Positions 1 through 9,336 of a DNA stretch of 41,482 nt are shown here, in pieces (position 1 is the stretch's first letter; the number at the start of each line of letters is the position of its first letter). The notes under the pieces are model-generated. The model saw only the letters and a list, made by a program, of their open reading frames with translations. It did no database searches and was not told where the DNA came from. The stretch lies in the NCBI GenBank assembly GCA_030446435.1, contig JASURT010000004.1:1-41482 (forward strand), written 5' to 3'. The position numbers and the translations under genes are program-made. Origin of the DNA: Candidatus Ozemibacter sp. (GTDB lineage Bacteria > Muiribacteriota > Ozemobacteria > Ozemobacterales > Ozemobacteraceae).

Positions 1-342
1 GCAAGTCTGGCATCCAGTCTTGCTTATGACCCCATAATACTGGTTCAGGGCAGCGATTTTGTTGAAAGAATCAAAAGTTCTGAATTAGTTGACGGAGTTA
101 TTATAAGCGGCCTGTTCAATGCTGAGAAGGGCCGACACGTCCATCCCTGGCAACGCAATGACAGACTTGATAGGTTAAAATGTCTGTTTGAAACAGGCAA
201 GCTTTTATTAACCGTAGAAATGGCTGAACGTAGCCAACAACAAGAATTTATCGAGCGAGAATGTAAAAAACTGAATATTGATTTTTGTTTTCACCAGATT
301 CCGCTCAAAATGAAGGAGATTGAGTATGGCTCGAAGAGATGA
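1..342 (+). CDS. C-terminal part of an unknown protein (truncated at the window edge)
   Basis: Frame 1 is open from base 1 to TGA at 340-342 (...VDGVIISGLFNAEKGRHVHPW...FCFHQIPLKMKEIEYGSKR*). It overlaps the next gene's start by 17 bp. Confidence 0.55.
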   Translation, partial: ASLASSLAYDPIILVQGSDFVERIKSSELVDGVIISGLFNAEKGRHVHPWQRNDRLDRLKCLFETGKLLLTVEMAERSQQQEFIERECKKLNIDFCFHQIPLKMKEIEYGSKR

Positions 343-1090
343 AATTGTCAGATACATCGATGAACTTTTTGCTGAAGTGAATTTTCCTGATTATTCCTAC
401 AACGGGCTTCAGTTCGAAGGAAAAGAAGAAGTAAAAAAAATTATTTCGGGAGTAGATGCAACCGTAGAATTCTTTGACAAAGCAATAAAGAGCAAAGGTG
501 ATTTTGCGCTGGTTCATCATGGATTGTTCTGGAAGGGTGCAGAATGGACCAGGCTCGACCGGATCAACCAGAAAATCTTCAAAACCCTTCTAGATGGTAA
601 GCTGAATCTCTTTGCGCTGCATCTTCCTTTAGATGCTCATCCGACTTATGGTAATAACGCTCTGCTGGCAAAGGCACTTGACGCAAAGGTTGCCGCGCCT
701 TTTGGCGGCAGCAGAAACCCGGTCGGGGTTCTTGCCAAATTTGCCAGGCCGGTAAAGATTGAAGCTCTCAAGAAAAAAATCGAGAAAGAAATTGGCCCCA
801 TAATTACCCATCTTGATTTCGGAAAAAGCACGGTAAAATCTATAGGCATCGTTTCAGGCGGTGGCTGGAGCTCGGTAACTGACCCAATGGTTTATAACGG
901 TGAAGTAGACCTTATACTGACCGGCGAAATAATTCACCAGGGCGTTGCCGCCTGCCGCGATCGCCAGATTCACATGATCTCGGCCGGACATTACGCCACT
1001 GAAATATTTGGTGTAAAAGCCCTGGGGCAGCACCTGGCAAAGAAGTTCAAGCTTGATTTTGAGTTTATAGACTTGCCTACCGGACTTTAA
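326..1090 (+). CDS. Nif3-like dinuclear metal center (YbgI/YqfO) family protein
   Basis: Motifs NGLQFEG, GVDAT, LVHHGLFWKG, LHLPLDAHP, GEIIHQG and SAGHYATE. ATG at 326 has AAGGAGAT just upstream, so it is preferred over the TTG at 320. Confidence 0.85.
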   Translation: MARRDEIVRYIDELFAEVNFPDYSYNGLQFEGKEEVKKIISGVDATVEFFDKAIKSKGDFALVHHGLFWKGAEWTRLDRINQKIFKTLLDGKLNLFALHLPLDAHPTYGNNALLAKALDAKVAAPFGGSRNPVGVLAKFARPVKIEALKKKIEKEIGPIITHLDFGKSTVKSIGIVSGGGWSSVTDPMVYNGEVDLILTGEIIHQGVAACRDRQIHMISAGHYATEIFGVKALGQHLAKKFKLDFEFIDLPTGL

Positions 1091-2871
1091 TTCTGGTTGT
1101 TTGCCAAAGCCTGGCGAAGATTCTTTTCAAGCTGGCCTGGTGATATGTCACCAACCATCCTGATTTGAACAAATTCTTCGCCATCAGGTGAAAGAAGCAG
1201 AAGAGTGGGCAGGCCAACTACTGAATACCTGCTTATCAACTCTTCTGTTTTTTTGTCTGGTTTGGTTGCGTCAATTTTTACCGGCACCATTTTGTTCAAC
1301 AAAGACGATATTTCAGGTCGCGGAAAAACATTCTCTTCAAGCTCTCTGCAGATGGTGCACCAGTCAGCGCGAAAATCGACGAAAATGGGCTTTTTGGCAT
1401 CAGCTGCAGCTTTTTTTGCTTCAGCAAGATCATAATACCAAAAGCTATCAAGCTGTTTCGCCTGAACGCTGTTTTGTGAATCGGGCAGAATCAGACAGCC
1501 CCATTTGGTGGTGGCGCTTATTGCAAAAGCACAGGCAACGGCCATGGTGACCACGCCGAAAGCTTTGAAAACCCTGTGGCTTAGCAGTGAATCTTCAGGA
1601 AGATTTGAAAACAAACCAAGATATGCGGCAAAAGCGGCGAGAACCAGTGCAAGTGCTAACTCTGTCCAGGGTTCGCCAATCAGTGGCTGGGCAAAATACA
1701 ATGAAGCTCCGAGTAATAGAAAGCCGTAGAATTCTTTAACGCGATTCATCCATTCACCGGCTTTTGGAAGTGCATTCAGGGTCCCGGAAAAAGCGCCAAT
1801 CAGCAACAGAGGTAAACTCATACCCCAGGCGAAGAACAGCAGCATTAAAAAACCCAGCATTTGACTGCCGGTGGCTGCGATGAAGGCAAGAATTCCAGCC
1901 AGGGGTGCGGCAACACATGGTGAAGCCATCAGCCCCGAGACCATGCCCATCAGGAAAATACCAAAAAGTCCGGCTTTCTTGACGCTGCCAAGACGATTTC
2001 TTAACGAGCCAGGGGCTTGAATCATGAATACATCGAACATTGAAAATGCAAGCAGAAGAAAAATTATGGCAATCGCCGCCTGAAAAACCGTTCCCTGTAG
2101 AATGCTTCTGATCTGGGCGCCAAAAGTCGCGGCAGCTAGCCCAAGAAGGGCATAGGTAATCGAAAGTCCGGCAACATAGGTTGCCGAAAGGCCCAGCCCT
2201 TTATAAAAACTCTGGTTTTCGTCTCTGCTGCCGATTATCGACAGGGTTATCGGTATCATCGGGTATACGCAGGGGGTAAGGCTTATCAGAAGACCGCCAA
2301 GAAGCGATAACAGTAAAACAACCATTATGCCCTGATCCTTCAGGGTTGCGGCGAAATCTACCAGCCCACCAGGAGTTTGCACACCGGTCGATTCTACCTT
2401 ACGGGTATCGGTTTCTTGCGGCAAAGAAGTCGGTGCTGAAGCTTTTTTTGCTACAATACTCGGGTGAAATTTAAAATCCTGGCTGGTTGGAAAAAAGCAG
2501 GTCTGGTTTGAACAGCCCTGATAATTTACTTTAATGGTAAAGCTTGTTTGCTCTGTCGAATCCGGAAAAAACTTCAACGCGAAAGTATGTGCTCCTTCTG
2601 CGTAAACTTGAACTTCTTCGTCAGTAAAGGGGTCTTTTTTCAGCTGAATATCGGGCCAGATAACTTCAAGCTTGCCGTTCTCGGCTGAAAACTTCATCTG
2701 ATCACGGTATAACATATGGTCTTTTCCGACCATTGCGATGACTTCGGCGTAATAATGATTATCTCTTGCTTCTGAGTTGCCCGCTTTGAACAAAAAATCG
2801 CCCTGAGCGAAAGTCAGAGATGGCAGCAGACTGATCAGAACAGCAAGAATTGCGAAAATTTTTGATTTCAT
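1087..2871 (-). CDS. dsbD: Thiol:disulfide interchange protein DsbD (N-terminal domain, transmembrane CcdA-like core, C-terminal thioredoxin domain)
   Basis: Signal peptide, GCSNQTC, SLTPCVYPMIP, ASPCVAAPLAG, multiple TM segments and a C-terminal RADWCTICRELEENVF thioredoxin CxxC. Confidence 0.92.
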   Translation of the reverse strand: MKSKIFAILAVLISLLPSLTFAQGDFLFKAGNSEARDNHYYAEVIAMVGKDHMLYRDQMKFSAENGKLEVIWPDIQLKKDPFTDEEVQVYAEGAHTFALKFFPDSTEQTSFTIKVNYQGCSNQTCFFPTSQDFKFHPSIVAKKASAPTSLPQETDTRKVESTGVQTPGGLVDFAATLKDQGIMVVLLLSLLGGLLISLTPCVYPMIPITLSIIGSRDENQSFYKGLGLSATYVAGLSITYALLGLAAATFGAQIRSILQGTVFQAAIAIIFLLLAFSMFDVFMIQAPGSLRNRLGSVKKAGLFGIFLMGMVSGLMASPCVAAPLAGILAFIAATGSQMLGFLMLLFFAWGMSLPLLLIGAFSGTLNALPKAGEWMNRVKEFYGFLLLGASLYFAQPLIGEPWTELALALVLAAFAAYLGLFSNLPEDSLLSHRVFKAFGVVTMAVACAFAISATTKWGCLILPDSQNSVQAKQLDSFWYYDLAEAKKAAADAKKPIFVDFRADWCTICRELEENVFPRPEISSLLNKMVPVKIDATKPDKKTEELISRYSVVGLPTLLLLSPDGEEFVQIRMVGDISPGQLEKNLRQALANNQN

Positions 2872-2898
2872 GCTGTTTCCTTCCTTTGCGGGGGGTAA

Positions 2899-3762
2899 TC
2901 AGCCCCAGTTCATTTTCTTACGTAAAACTTCAAAGAAGTTACGTGATTTAAAAACAACGATTTTACCAAGTTCGTGCGCTCTTGAAACTTCTATTTCGTC
3001 GCCATCAAGAAGTCTGAACCCCTCTTGCCCGTCCAGAACCAGGTCGACTTTAGAATGAACGCAGCTGAGTTTGGCGGTAAGAATTTCCTGGTCAGAGGTG
3101 ATTACTGGTCTTGCACTTAAAGTATGGCAATTGAGTGGACACAAAACCATTACGTTGACCCAGGGCGGCACAATAGGCCCCCCCGCTGATAGAGAGTATG
3201 CTGTCGAACCGGTTGGGGTAGAGAAAATTATACCGTCACCGTGATAGGTGTTTACCGTGTTACCAGAGATTGAGACATTGATGTTGATGACTCTGAGCAT
3301 GGTGCCTTTCTGAATAACGATGTCATTCAGGGCTATACCTCTGAACATCTTGCGACCGTTTCGCCTGACCACGGCCTGAAGCATCATGCGGTTTTCGATA
3401 CGAAATTTTCCATCGCGAAGTTTTTCAAGAGTATTAATCGAATTTTTGGGTTCATCGAGGGTTAGAAACCCGAGATGACCAAGATTAATCCCTGCAACCG
3501 GCACACCATCTGCGGCAAATGCTCTTGTCGTTTCGAGAATTGAACCATCGCCACCAAGCACAACGACCATGTCAATTTCGGCAGCCATGTCTTGTCTTGG
3601 CAGACCCAGTTCAGGCCTCTCTACAATTTGCGCCATACTTGGGGTCAGGCGAACGCCTATATCGTTTTCTTCAGCCCACTGAATAAGTTCTTTCAGTATT
3701 GGCGGAAGAGAAGATCTCGCTGGATGGCAGATAAAAGCCAGGTTTTTAAGTTTCTTCTTCAT
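2899..3762 (-). CDS. nadK: NAD kinase
   Basis: VVVLGGDGSILETTR, INLGHLGFLT, NTYHGDGIIFSTPTGSTAYSLSAGGPIV: canonical NAD kinase motifs. Confidence 0.93.
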   Translation of the reverse strand: MKKKLKNLAFICHPARSSLPPILKELIQWAEENDIGVRLTPSMAQIVERPELGLPRQDMAAEIDMVVVLGGDGSILETTRAFAADGVPVAGINLGHLGFLTLDEPKNSINTLEKLRDGKFRIENRMMLQAVVRRNGRKMFRGIALNDIVIQKGTMLRVININVSISGNTVNTYHGDGIIFSTPTGSTAYSLSAGGPIVPPWVNVMVLCPLNCHTLSARPVITSDQEILTAKLSCVHSKVDLVLDGQEGFRLLDGDEIEVSRAHELGKIVVFKSRNFFEVLRKKMNWG

Positions 3763-3773
3763 GATTTAGTTTG

Positions 3774-4922
3774 TCAGTTCGGTGGGAAAATCTGATAATA
3801 GTTACGACCGGATCTTATAGAACGAGCGATGCTTCGCGCAGAAAGACCATAGACCGTTCCTTTATGCTTGTTCGCCAGGCGATCCAGAATTTCAAGAGCT
3901 GATGCTTTCTGCCCTTTTTTGAAATAAAGGTTGGCAAGAAGCAGTTGGGCATCGAGGTTGTCAGGCTCATGCTTAAGGCAGTTGCGCAAAGATAGAATAG
4001 CAGGCTCGGTTTCACCAAGGCGGAAAAGGGTGTCTGCTAGCTGGTAATGGGCTTCAGCCCATCTTGGATACAATACCACGACCTGTTCAAATGCTTTAAG
4101 AGCATCGAGGTAGTTTCGGCTTAGCTTGGCTCTCATTCCGCGATTGAAATCGGTAAAAACCGTGGTAACTTCGGCGCCGATTTCAGATTGCTTACCATGC
4201 TTGCTGCATACTATATCTGAATCTTCATAGCTGTAGGTGCCAGATTCAGGGCAAAGCGGAACAGAAGTTAGAAAGCCGGCAGAAACCATTTCGGTCGGGC
4301 TGAATTCTTTTGTTTTCGGATTACTTGCCAGATATGATTCATAACTGCGTTTCAAGGAAGCCATCGCATGATAACACTGCTGCTTTTGCTTGATCTGTCT
4401 GAAATAAGAAGCCTCTAGAACCTTCTTTTCAACCTGAACGGGCTTTACCATGACCGGAGAGGCCGGGGCATTTTCTTCAACAGGCTTTTGTGGCTGGTTT
4501 ATAACCTGAACCTGCTTTTGTCGGGGTTGAAGAATTCGTTCAACCGAACTTAACGAAGCTTGTGCGTAATCATCGTCAGGGTTTAGCTGCAGAACATTGA
4601 GAAAAATTCTGCGAGCTTCTACGAGTTTGCCTTGTCGTGCTCTTATTGCTCCTTGCAGATTAAGAAGTCTGGTATTTCTGGGGTTTATTGTCAAACCTGT
4701 TTTAATGGCTTTTTCAGCAGCTTCGATATTGTTTTTTCTGGCTTCAGAAAGTGCCATTAAATAATATGTGTCGGCTTTTGGGTTTCTTTCATAGCCTTCA
4801 AGAAGGTCGCGAACCGACACATCAGATTGAAGCTCTTCACTGAATTGAGCCCGTGCAGCCGTATTGGTGGCAGCTAAGCCCAAAACCAAAGCTAAAATAA
4901 GCAGTTTATTTGTCTTAGTCAC
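3774..4922 (-). CDS. Secreted TPR protein with an internal pilin-like C-terminal motif (CPESGTYSYEDSDIVCSKHG)
   Basis: N-terminal signal peptide; TPR-like helical repeats on both sides of a Cys-containing segment resembling the end of pseudopilin-like proteins. Confidence 0.7.
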   Translation of the reverse strand: MTKTNKLLILALVLGLAATNTAARAQFSEELQSDVSVRDLLEGYERNPKADTYYLMALSEARKNNIEAAEKAIKTGLTINPRNTRLLNLQGAIRARQGKLVEARRIFLNVLQLNPDDDYAQASLSSVERILQPRQKQVQVINQPQKPVEENAPASPVMVKPVQVEKKVLEASYFRQIKQKQQCYHAMASLKRSYESYLASNPKTKEFSPTEMVSAGFLTSVPLCPESGTYSYEDSDIVCSKHGKQSEIGAEVTTVFTDFNRGMRAKLSRNYLDALKAFEQVVVLYPRWAEAHYQLADTLFRLGETEPAILSLRNCLKHEPDNLDAQLLLANLYFKKGQKASALEILDRLANKHKGTVYGLSARSIARSIRSGRNYYQIFPPN

Positions 4923-4923
4923 T

Positions 4924-7293
4924 TCAGATTTTCCTTGAAAGTCTTCTTCGCATGAGCTCTGCCCAGCTGATCATATCAGGGTCGGTTGCGGTGCCGGCAA
5001 CCAGGGTGAATTCTTTGAGTGCTCGGGGTGCAAGGCCTTTTGCAAAGTAAATTTTGCCGAGAAGAAAGTGGACTCTCGGGTCGTCTTTGAGAATTTTCTG
5101 CGCTGTAACCGCGTGGCGCAAGGCTTCGTTCAAAAAGCCCAGATTAAGGTTTGCCTGAACCAGATAAAGATGGGTTTCAGCATTTTCGGGCTGCAGTTTA
5201 AGAATTTCTTTATAGCAGCGCATGGCCATTTTAAGTTTGCCCTTTTTACGAAGCAGTTCGGCGTAACACATCAGGCCATCAACGTGTTCCGGGTCTATGG
5301 CCAGCAATCTTTGATAGGCCATAAGTGCTTCATCAGGCTTTTGTATGACTTCAAAGGCACGACCCATTTCAATGTAGGCATAAAGATCTTCAGGGTCTTT
5401 TTCAAGCTGGCTTTTTCTGCTTTCGATGATTCGCGCGCAGCTTGATTCAAGCTTTTTCTGAACCGCTTTAAGATTATTAGCTATCTGTGGATCGGAATAA
5501 TCGAATCCCGCTGCCTTTTTAAAGGCTTTCAGGGCCTCTTCGTAGGCTTTTTGGTTGCTTAAAAGAATGCCGATGTTGTTCCAGATTCCTGCCTGGTCAG
5601 GGGCGCTTGTAGAAGCTCTGATCAATGCAGACAGAGCTTTGTCTTCCTTGCCTTCGGCCTGATAGAGTTTGCCGAGTTCAAGCCATGCTTCAAAGCTTGC
5701 ATCGGGGTTTTCGGTCAGCTTTTCAAGCAGCTCTATCGAGTCAATGGTTCGACCTTGTTTCAAGGCGGCGATGGCCTTCAAAAACAAGCCGTCTGAACTG
5801 TTTTCGGAAAGTCGCAGTATTTCATCGGCCAGGGCTTCAAGATCTTCATATTCTTCAAGCTTTCGAAGCACTTTTCCCAGGCTTATCATTGTTTCCACTT
5901 TGGGATGAAATTGATGAGACAAGGCTTCCTGAAACAATTCGGCGGCTCTTTGATGCATGCCTTTCATATCAACGACTTCGGCAAGACGCTCTAATACAAA
6001 GGGATCATCTGGTTTCAGGCTTAAAGCCAGTGAATATTCTGATATGGCGAGGTCGAGCTGGCGACTTTGCTGATATATCTGGCCAAGCTTGCTGTGTCCG
6101 TATGAATCGGTGGGGTGCAGCATCGTGGCCCTTTTTAGTTCCATCATTGCCAGGCCTGTTTCGCCCATTTCCCGGTAAACCATGCCTAGCTGATAATGGG
6201 CATAAGCGTCATCGGGCGACAGCTGAATACACTTTTGTAATGAATCGCGAGATTCGTTAAGATTGCCTGAACTTCTTTCGAGTATGCCGAGTTGATAAAA
6301 GGCTTTCGACATGAATCGATTCAATTCCAGCGAGCGATGAAATGCTGCTTTTGCTTTGTCTGAATGGCCGGTTCTCATATTGAGAATACCGTGATAAAGG
6401 TATATTTCAGCTATTTCAGGTTCGAATTTTACGCATTCATCCATGGTTTCTAATGCAAGGTCAAGTTCTCCCCGCTCTTCGTGAAGCTGTGCCAGCCTCA
6501 TTAACAAGGCATAATTTTCCGGTGAACGGCGAATTTTTCGCTTTATAGACTGAATCTCTTTTTCAATTCCATCTGAAAGAAATTCTGCAAGGGTTTCGTA
6601 TTTAGGTCTTTGTTCTTTTTCGTATTCTTCAATAGTCTGGGGTTTGGTTTCGTCAACTTCAGCTTCTGCTTCAGTATTCTCTTTGTCTGTAGATAAAGCA
6701 GCCATCTCGTCAGAAGTTAAAACTGAATCAGGTTGCTGAGCTTCGCTTGCTTTTACGGTGCTTTCATATTCCTTGTCCATTTCTTCGAAAGATTCGCCGA
6801 TCAGCGGCAAACCGCCTTCTGAAGTTGGGTAATGTTCCGGAATAGCTTCTGGTTTGGGGGCTTCATTGATTTCGTTGTCTTCAATCAGCCAGAAAGTTAT
6901 CTCGATCAGTCCCCACAGGGCAAAAATACCGCTTAGCAGTCCCGCCCCGAGCAGCGCTATGGGGTATCCGCTTAGCATTTGACTCAGATAAAGCAGGGCA
7001 AAAATGAACCCACCTAAGAATACCTTTAAAAATGCATTTAGCGGGAATTCTGAGCCTGGCCCGGAAACGCGGCGTTCCTCATACATTTCAGCAACCGGGT
7101 CGCCGATTTTTTGTTGCAGAATTCTTGGGTCATTGTTTTCGTCGAGAATTCTGCCACATTGACTGCATATTGCTGCTGCAACAGGATTTCTAAGAGAACA
7201 TTGAGGGCAAACCACCATCAAAGTTCTGTTGCATGCTACGCAACTGATCGCTTCATCATTGTTTACTGCTCCACAACCCGGACAATTAATCAT
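4924..7293 (-). CDS. Membrane protein with N-terminal double zinc ribbon and long C-terminal TPR array
   Basis: CPGC...CVAC and CPQC...CSQC pairs, two TM segments (FLGGFIFALLYLSQML; IALLGAGLLSGIFALWGLIEITFWLI), then many TPR units. Confidence 0.8.
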   Translation of the reverse strand: MINCPGCGAVNNDEAISCVACNRTLMVVCPQCSLRNPVAAAICSQCGRILDENNDPRILQQKIGDPVAEMYEERRVSGPGSEFPLNAFLKVFLGGFIFALLYLSQMLSGYPIALLGAGLLSGIFALWGLIEITFWLIEDNEINEAPKPEAIPEHYPTSEGGLPLIGESFEEMDKEYESTVKASEAQQPDSVLTSDEMAALSTDKENTEAEAEVDETKPQTIEEYEKEQRPKYETLAEFLSDGIEKEIQSIKRKIRRSPENYALLMRLAQLHEERGELDLALETMDECVKFEPEIAEIYLYHGILNMRTGHSDKAKAAFHRSLELNRFMSKAFYQLGILERSSGNLNESRDSLQKCIQLSPDDAYAHYQLGMVYREMGETGLAMMELKRATMLHPTDSYGHSKLGQIYQQSRQLDLAISEYSLALSLKPDDPFVLERLAEVVDMKGMHQRAAELFQEALSHQFHPKVETMISLGKVLRKLEEYEDLEALADEILRLSENSSDGLFLKAIAALKQGRTIDSIELLEKLTENPDASFEAWLELGKLYQAEGKEDKALSALIRASTSAPDQAGIWNNIGILLSNQKAYEEALKAFKKAAGFDYSDPQIANNLKAVQKKLESSCARIIESRKSQLEKDPEDLYAYIEMGRAFEVIQKPDEALMAYQRLLAIDPEHVDGLMCYAELLRKKGKLKMAMRCYKEILKLQPENAETHLYLVQANLNLGFLNEALRHAVTAQKILKDDPRVHFLLGKIYFAKGLAPRALKEFTLVAGTATDPDMISWAELMRRRLSRKI

Positions 7294-7300
7294 TTCTTAT

Positions 7301-7702
7301 TCAATGCCTGCTCTCTTCAAAATGATGATCTATGATGCTCCAATCCCTGTTTATCTGGTATTCGACTTCTTCACAGTCCATTTCCATATACCGACCATTG
7401 TGAGGTAACACTGTTCCTGTGAACCTCAGTGGCTGATATACCTGAAATGATTCAATGCAGCAGTGATCCCAGCTTATGACAAGAAGTCCATCGTCAAAGC
7501 CTTCAAGCAAGGGAGAGTTGTCTCTGTTTGAATTATAATGCTCTTCAAGGCCCGGGTCCATTTCTTTCAATCTGGCCCAAAGGGTCTTTGCGTTGCCCGA
7601 ACCGTTGGCAATAGCCCACATTACGGCCGGTATCGCTGAAGAGGGAATATGACCAGAAGTGGCTTTGCCATCTTCAACCATTATCAGTCGTATTTCACTC
7701 AA
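7301..7702 (-). CDS. Hypothetical protein (133 aa)
   Basis: ORF in a minus-strand operon with 7-8 bp spacing to its neighbours; no family recognised. Confidence 0.6.
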   Translation of the reverse strand: MSEIRLIMVEDGKATSGHIPSSAIPAVMWAIANGSGNAKTLWARLKEMDPGLEEHYNSNRDNSPLLEGFDDGLLVISWDHCCIESFQVYQPLRFTGTVLPHNGRYMEMDCEEVEYQINRDWSIIDHHFEESRH

Positions 7703-7708
7703 AAATAG

Positions 7709-8077
7709 TTACTCCTGCTCTTCAGAGATTTCTTCAGCTTCCCTCCAGAAATAGGCTAGCGGTTCACCCATAATTGCCCCGAAAAGTGCAAGAATGAATA
7801 CCACCAGATACGCTGTTTCGAAATCGATAAAAACATAAACCAGGGGAGAAACTGCGAGCCCGGTTATCATGCCCGCCATGCAACCTATGATTGTCGATTC
7901 ATAAACTGAAATGAAAGCTCCCAATGCTGAACCCAGAAATAAACCCATAAGGGCATATTGCGGGGCAATATTCGATGCAAATATTGCCCCTATCGAGCCA
8001 AAAGATATGACCAGAGTGCAGACCATGGCATAGACCATGAGTCGGGTTGTCTGGCGTTGAGAAGCTAATAAACTCAT
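7709..8077 (-). CDS. Hypothetical small integral membrane protein (about 3-4 TM)
   Basis: Hydrophobic segments throughout; tightly spaced with both neighbours. Confidence 0.65.
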   Translation of the reverse strand: MSLLASQRQTTRLMVYAMVCTLVISFGSIGAIFASNIAPQYALMGLFLGSALGAFISVYESTIIGCMAGMITGLAVSPLVYVFIDFETAYLVVFILALFGAIMGEPLAYFWREAEEISEEQE

Positions 8078-8084
8078 TGTTGCA

Positions 8085-8768
8085 TTAATATTTCAGTATG
8101 GTCTTTTCGTAATAATATTTGTTTCTTGGATTTTCAGCTACAAAGGTGGTCAGTTCTGAAAGGTAGGCTCTGCCTTCAATGGTGGCTGCCTGATTACAGA
8201 TCTGTTTGATTTCAACAAGATTTTGCTGAATTTCTTTGTAAGAATTTCGTGTTTTCAAGGGCTTGGTTACCCTTACGACAGCTCTGAATCTGTCTTGAAC
8301 TGAACCTTCCGGAAGATCCAGCAGTTCGAGTTGAACAATGGTATAGCCATTCAGTGCCAGGGCTTCACGCATGCCGGCAAGAATCTGGCTTCTAAGCTCG
8401 TCGGAAAGGCCTGGTTCACTACTGGGAGGATTCATCCTGGTCCAGTAACCATCAATTTTTTCTTTGATTTCTTCTGAGCGGTCAGAAAGATCTGCTCTGA
8501 TTGATCTGGTATTGGCCAGTTCTACAAGCTGCTCCTGCAAATAAGTGGCTTCGTCTGCTTCTTCATTGGCAGGGTTTGCGGCAATGGCAGCATCTATTGC
8601 TTCTTCTTCGTCTGCATATTCATCATTCTCATTGATAGATTCCATTACGTCCGAAATTATTTCATCCGAGAATCCCAGAAACTGCATATCACCTTTAGGC
8701 GACGCGTATGCAACTGTTGAAGCCAAAAGAAAGGCCATGATTCCTATTTTTAACAGATTTCTTCTCAT
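8085..8768 (-). CDS. Hypothetical secreted/periplasmic acidic protein
   Basis: Signal peptide MRRNLLKIGIMAFLLASTVAYA followed by an acidic helical region; no family recognised. Confidence 0.65.
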   Translation of the reverse strand: MRRNLLKIGIMAFLLASTVAYASPKGDMQFLGFSDEIISDVMESINENDEYADEEEAIDAAIAANPANEEADEATYLQEQLVELANTRSIRADLSDRSEEIKEKIDGYWTRMNPPSSEPGLSDELRSQILAGMREALALNGYTIVQLELLDLPEGSVQDRFRAVVRVTKPLKTRNSYKEIQQNLVEIKQICNQAATIEGRAYLSELTTFVAENPRNKYYYEKTILKY

Positions 8769-8828
8769 CCGAACTTCTCCTGATTTAATTATTTTGAGGA
8801 TTATAACACAAAAAGCAATCTGATTGAG

Positions 8829-9335
8829 CTATGTATTAATGGTAAATCCGTCAAATGCTTCTTTAAGCTTTTCAAGGGTTGTGGCCGGGTCTTCGATGAT
8901 AATTTTTGCACCGGCGGTTATATCTACAAACCCAAGCTCTCTTGAATAGCGGGGAACTACATGTTGATGCAGGTGTTCTATGCTTGCGCCAGAGGCTTCA
9001 CCAACGTTGTATCCAATGTTGTAGCCGGCAGGTTTGTAAATTTCGTCAAGAACATCCATGGTTTTGCCAAGCAGAAAGTTCATATGTTGAAATTCTGCCT
9101 CGGAAAGTTCTCTGGGGTCATTGATATGCCTTGCGGGAAACAATAATAAATGGCCGGCATTGTAGGGGTAAAGGTTGGCGCAGGCGGCTACGAATTCATT
9201 TTTCCAGACCAGAAGATTGGTTACTTCTGGGGAGTTTTCAATAATCGAGCAGATGATACATTTTACCTCGGGTCTTTTGTTGCCGGTGATGTAATCGCGC
9301 TTATTGGGTATGAATAGTTGTCTTTGAAAGGGCAT
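8829..9335 (-). CDS. HIT family hydrolase/nucleotidyltransferase-like protein
   Basis: HIT motif HLHQHVVPR; CxxC zinc-site-like CIIC; YPYNAGHLLLFPARH. Confidence 0.9.
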   Translation of the reverse strand: MPFQRQLFIPNKRDYITGNKRPEVKCIICSIIENSPEVTNLLVWKNEFVAACANLYPYNAGHLLLFPARHINDPRELSEAEFQHMNFLLGKTMDVLDEIYKPAGYNIGYNVGEASGASIEHLHQHVVPRYSRELGFVDITAGAKIIIEDPATTLEKLKEAFDGFTINT

Positions 9336-9336
9336 T

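Noticed and set aside
1188-1729. Overlapping plus-strand ORFs opposite dsbD
   Set aside because: Antisense to a strongly supported dsbD; the translated products look like frame-shadow peptides.
5625-6260. 211-aa plus-strand ORF opposite the TPR gene
   Set aside because: Shadow ORF antisense to a well-supported TPR CDS; low-complexity composition with no recognisable domain and no clear RBS.
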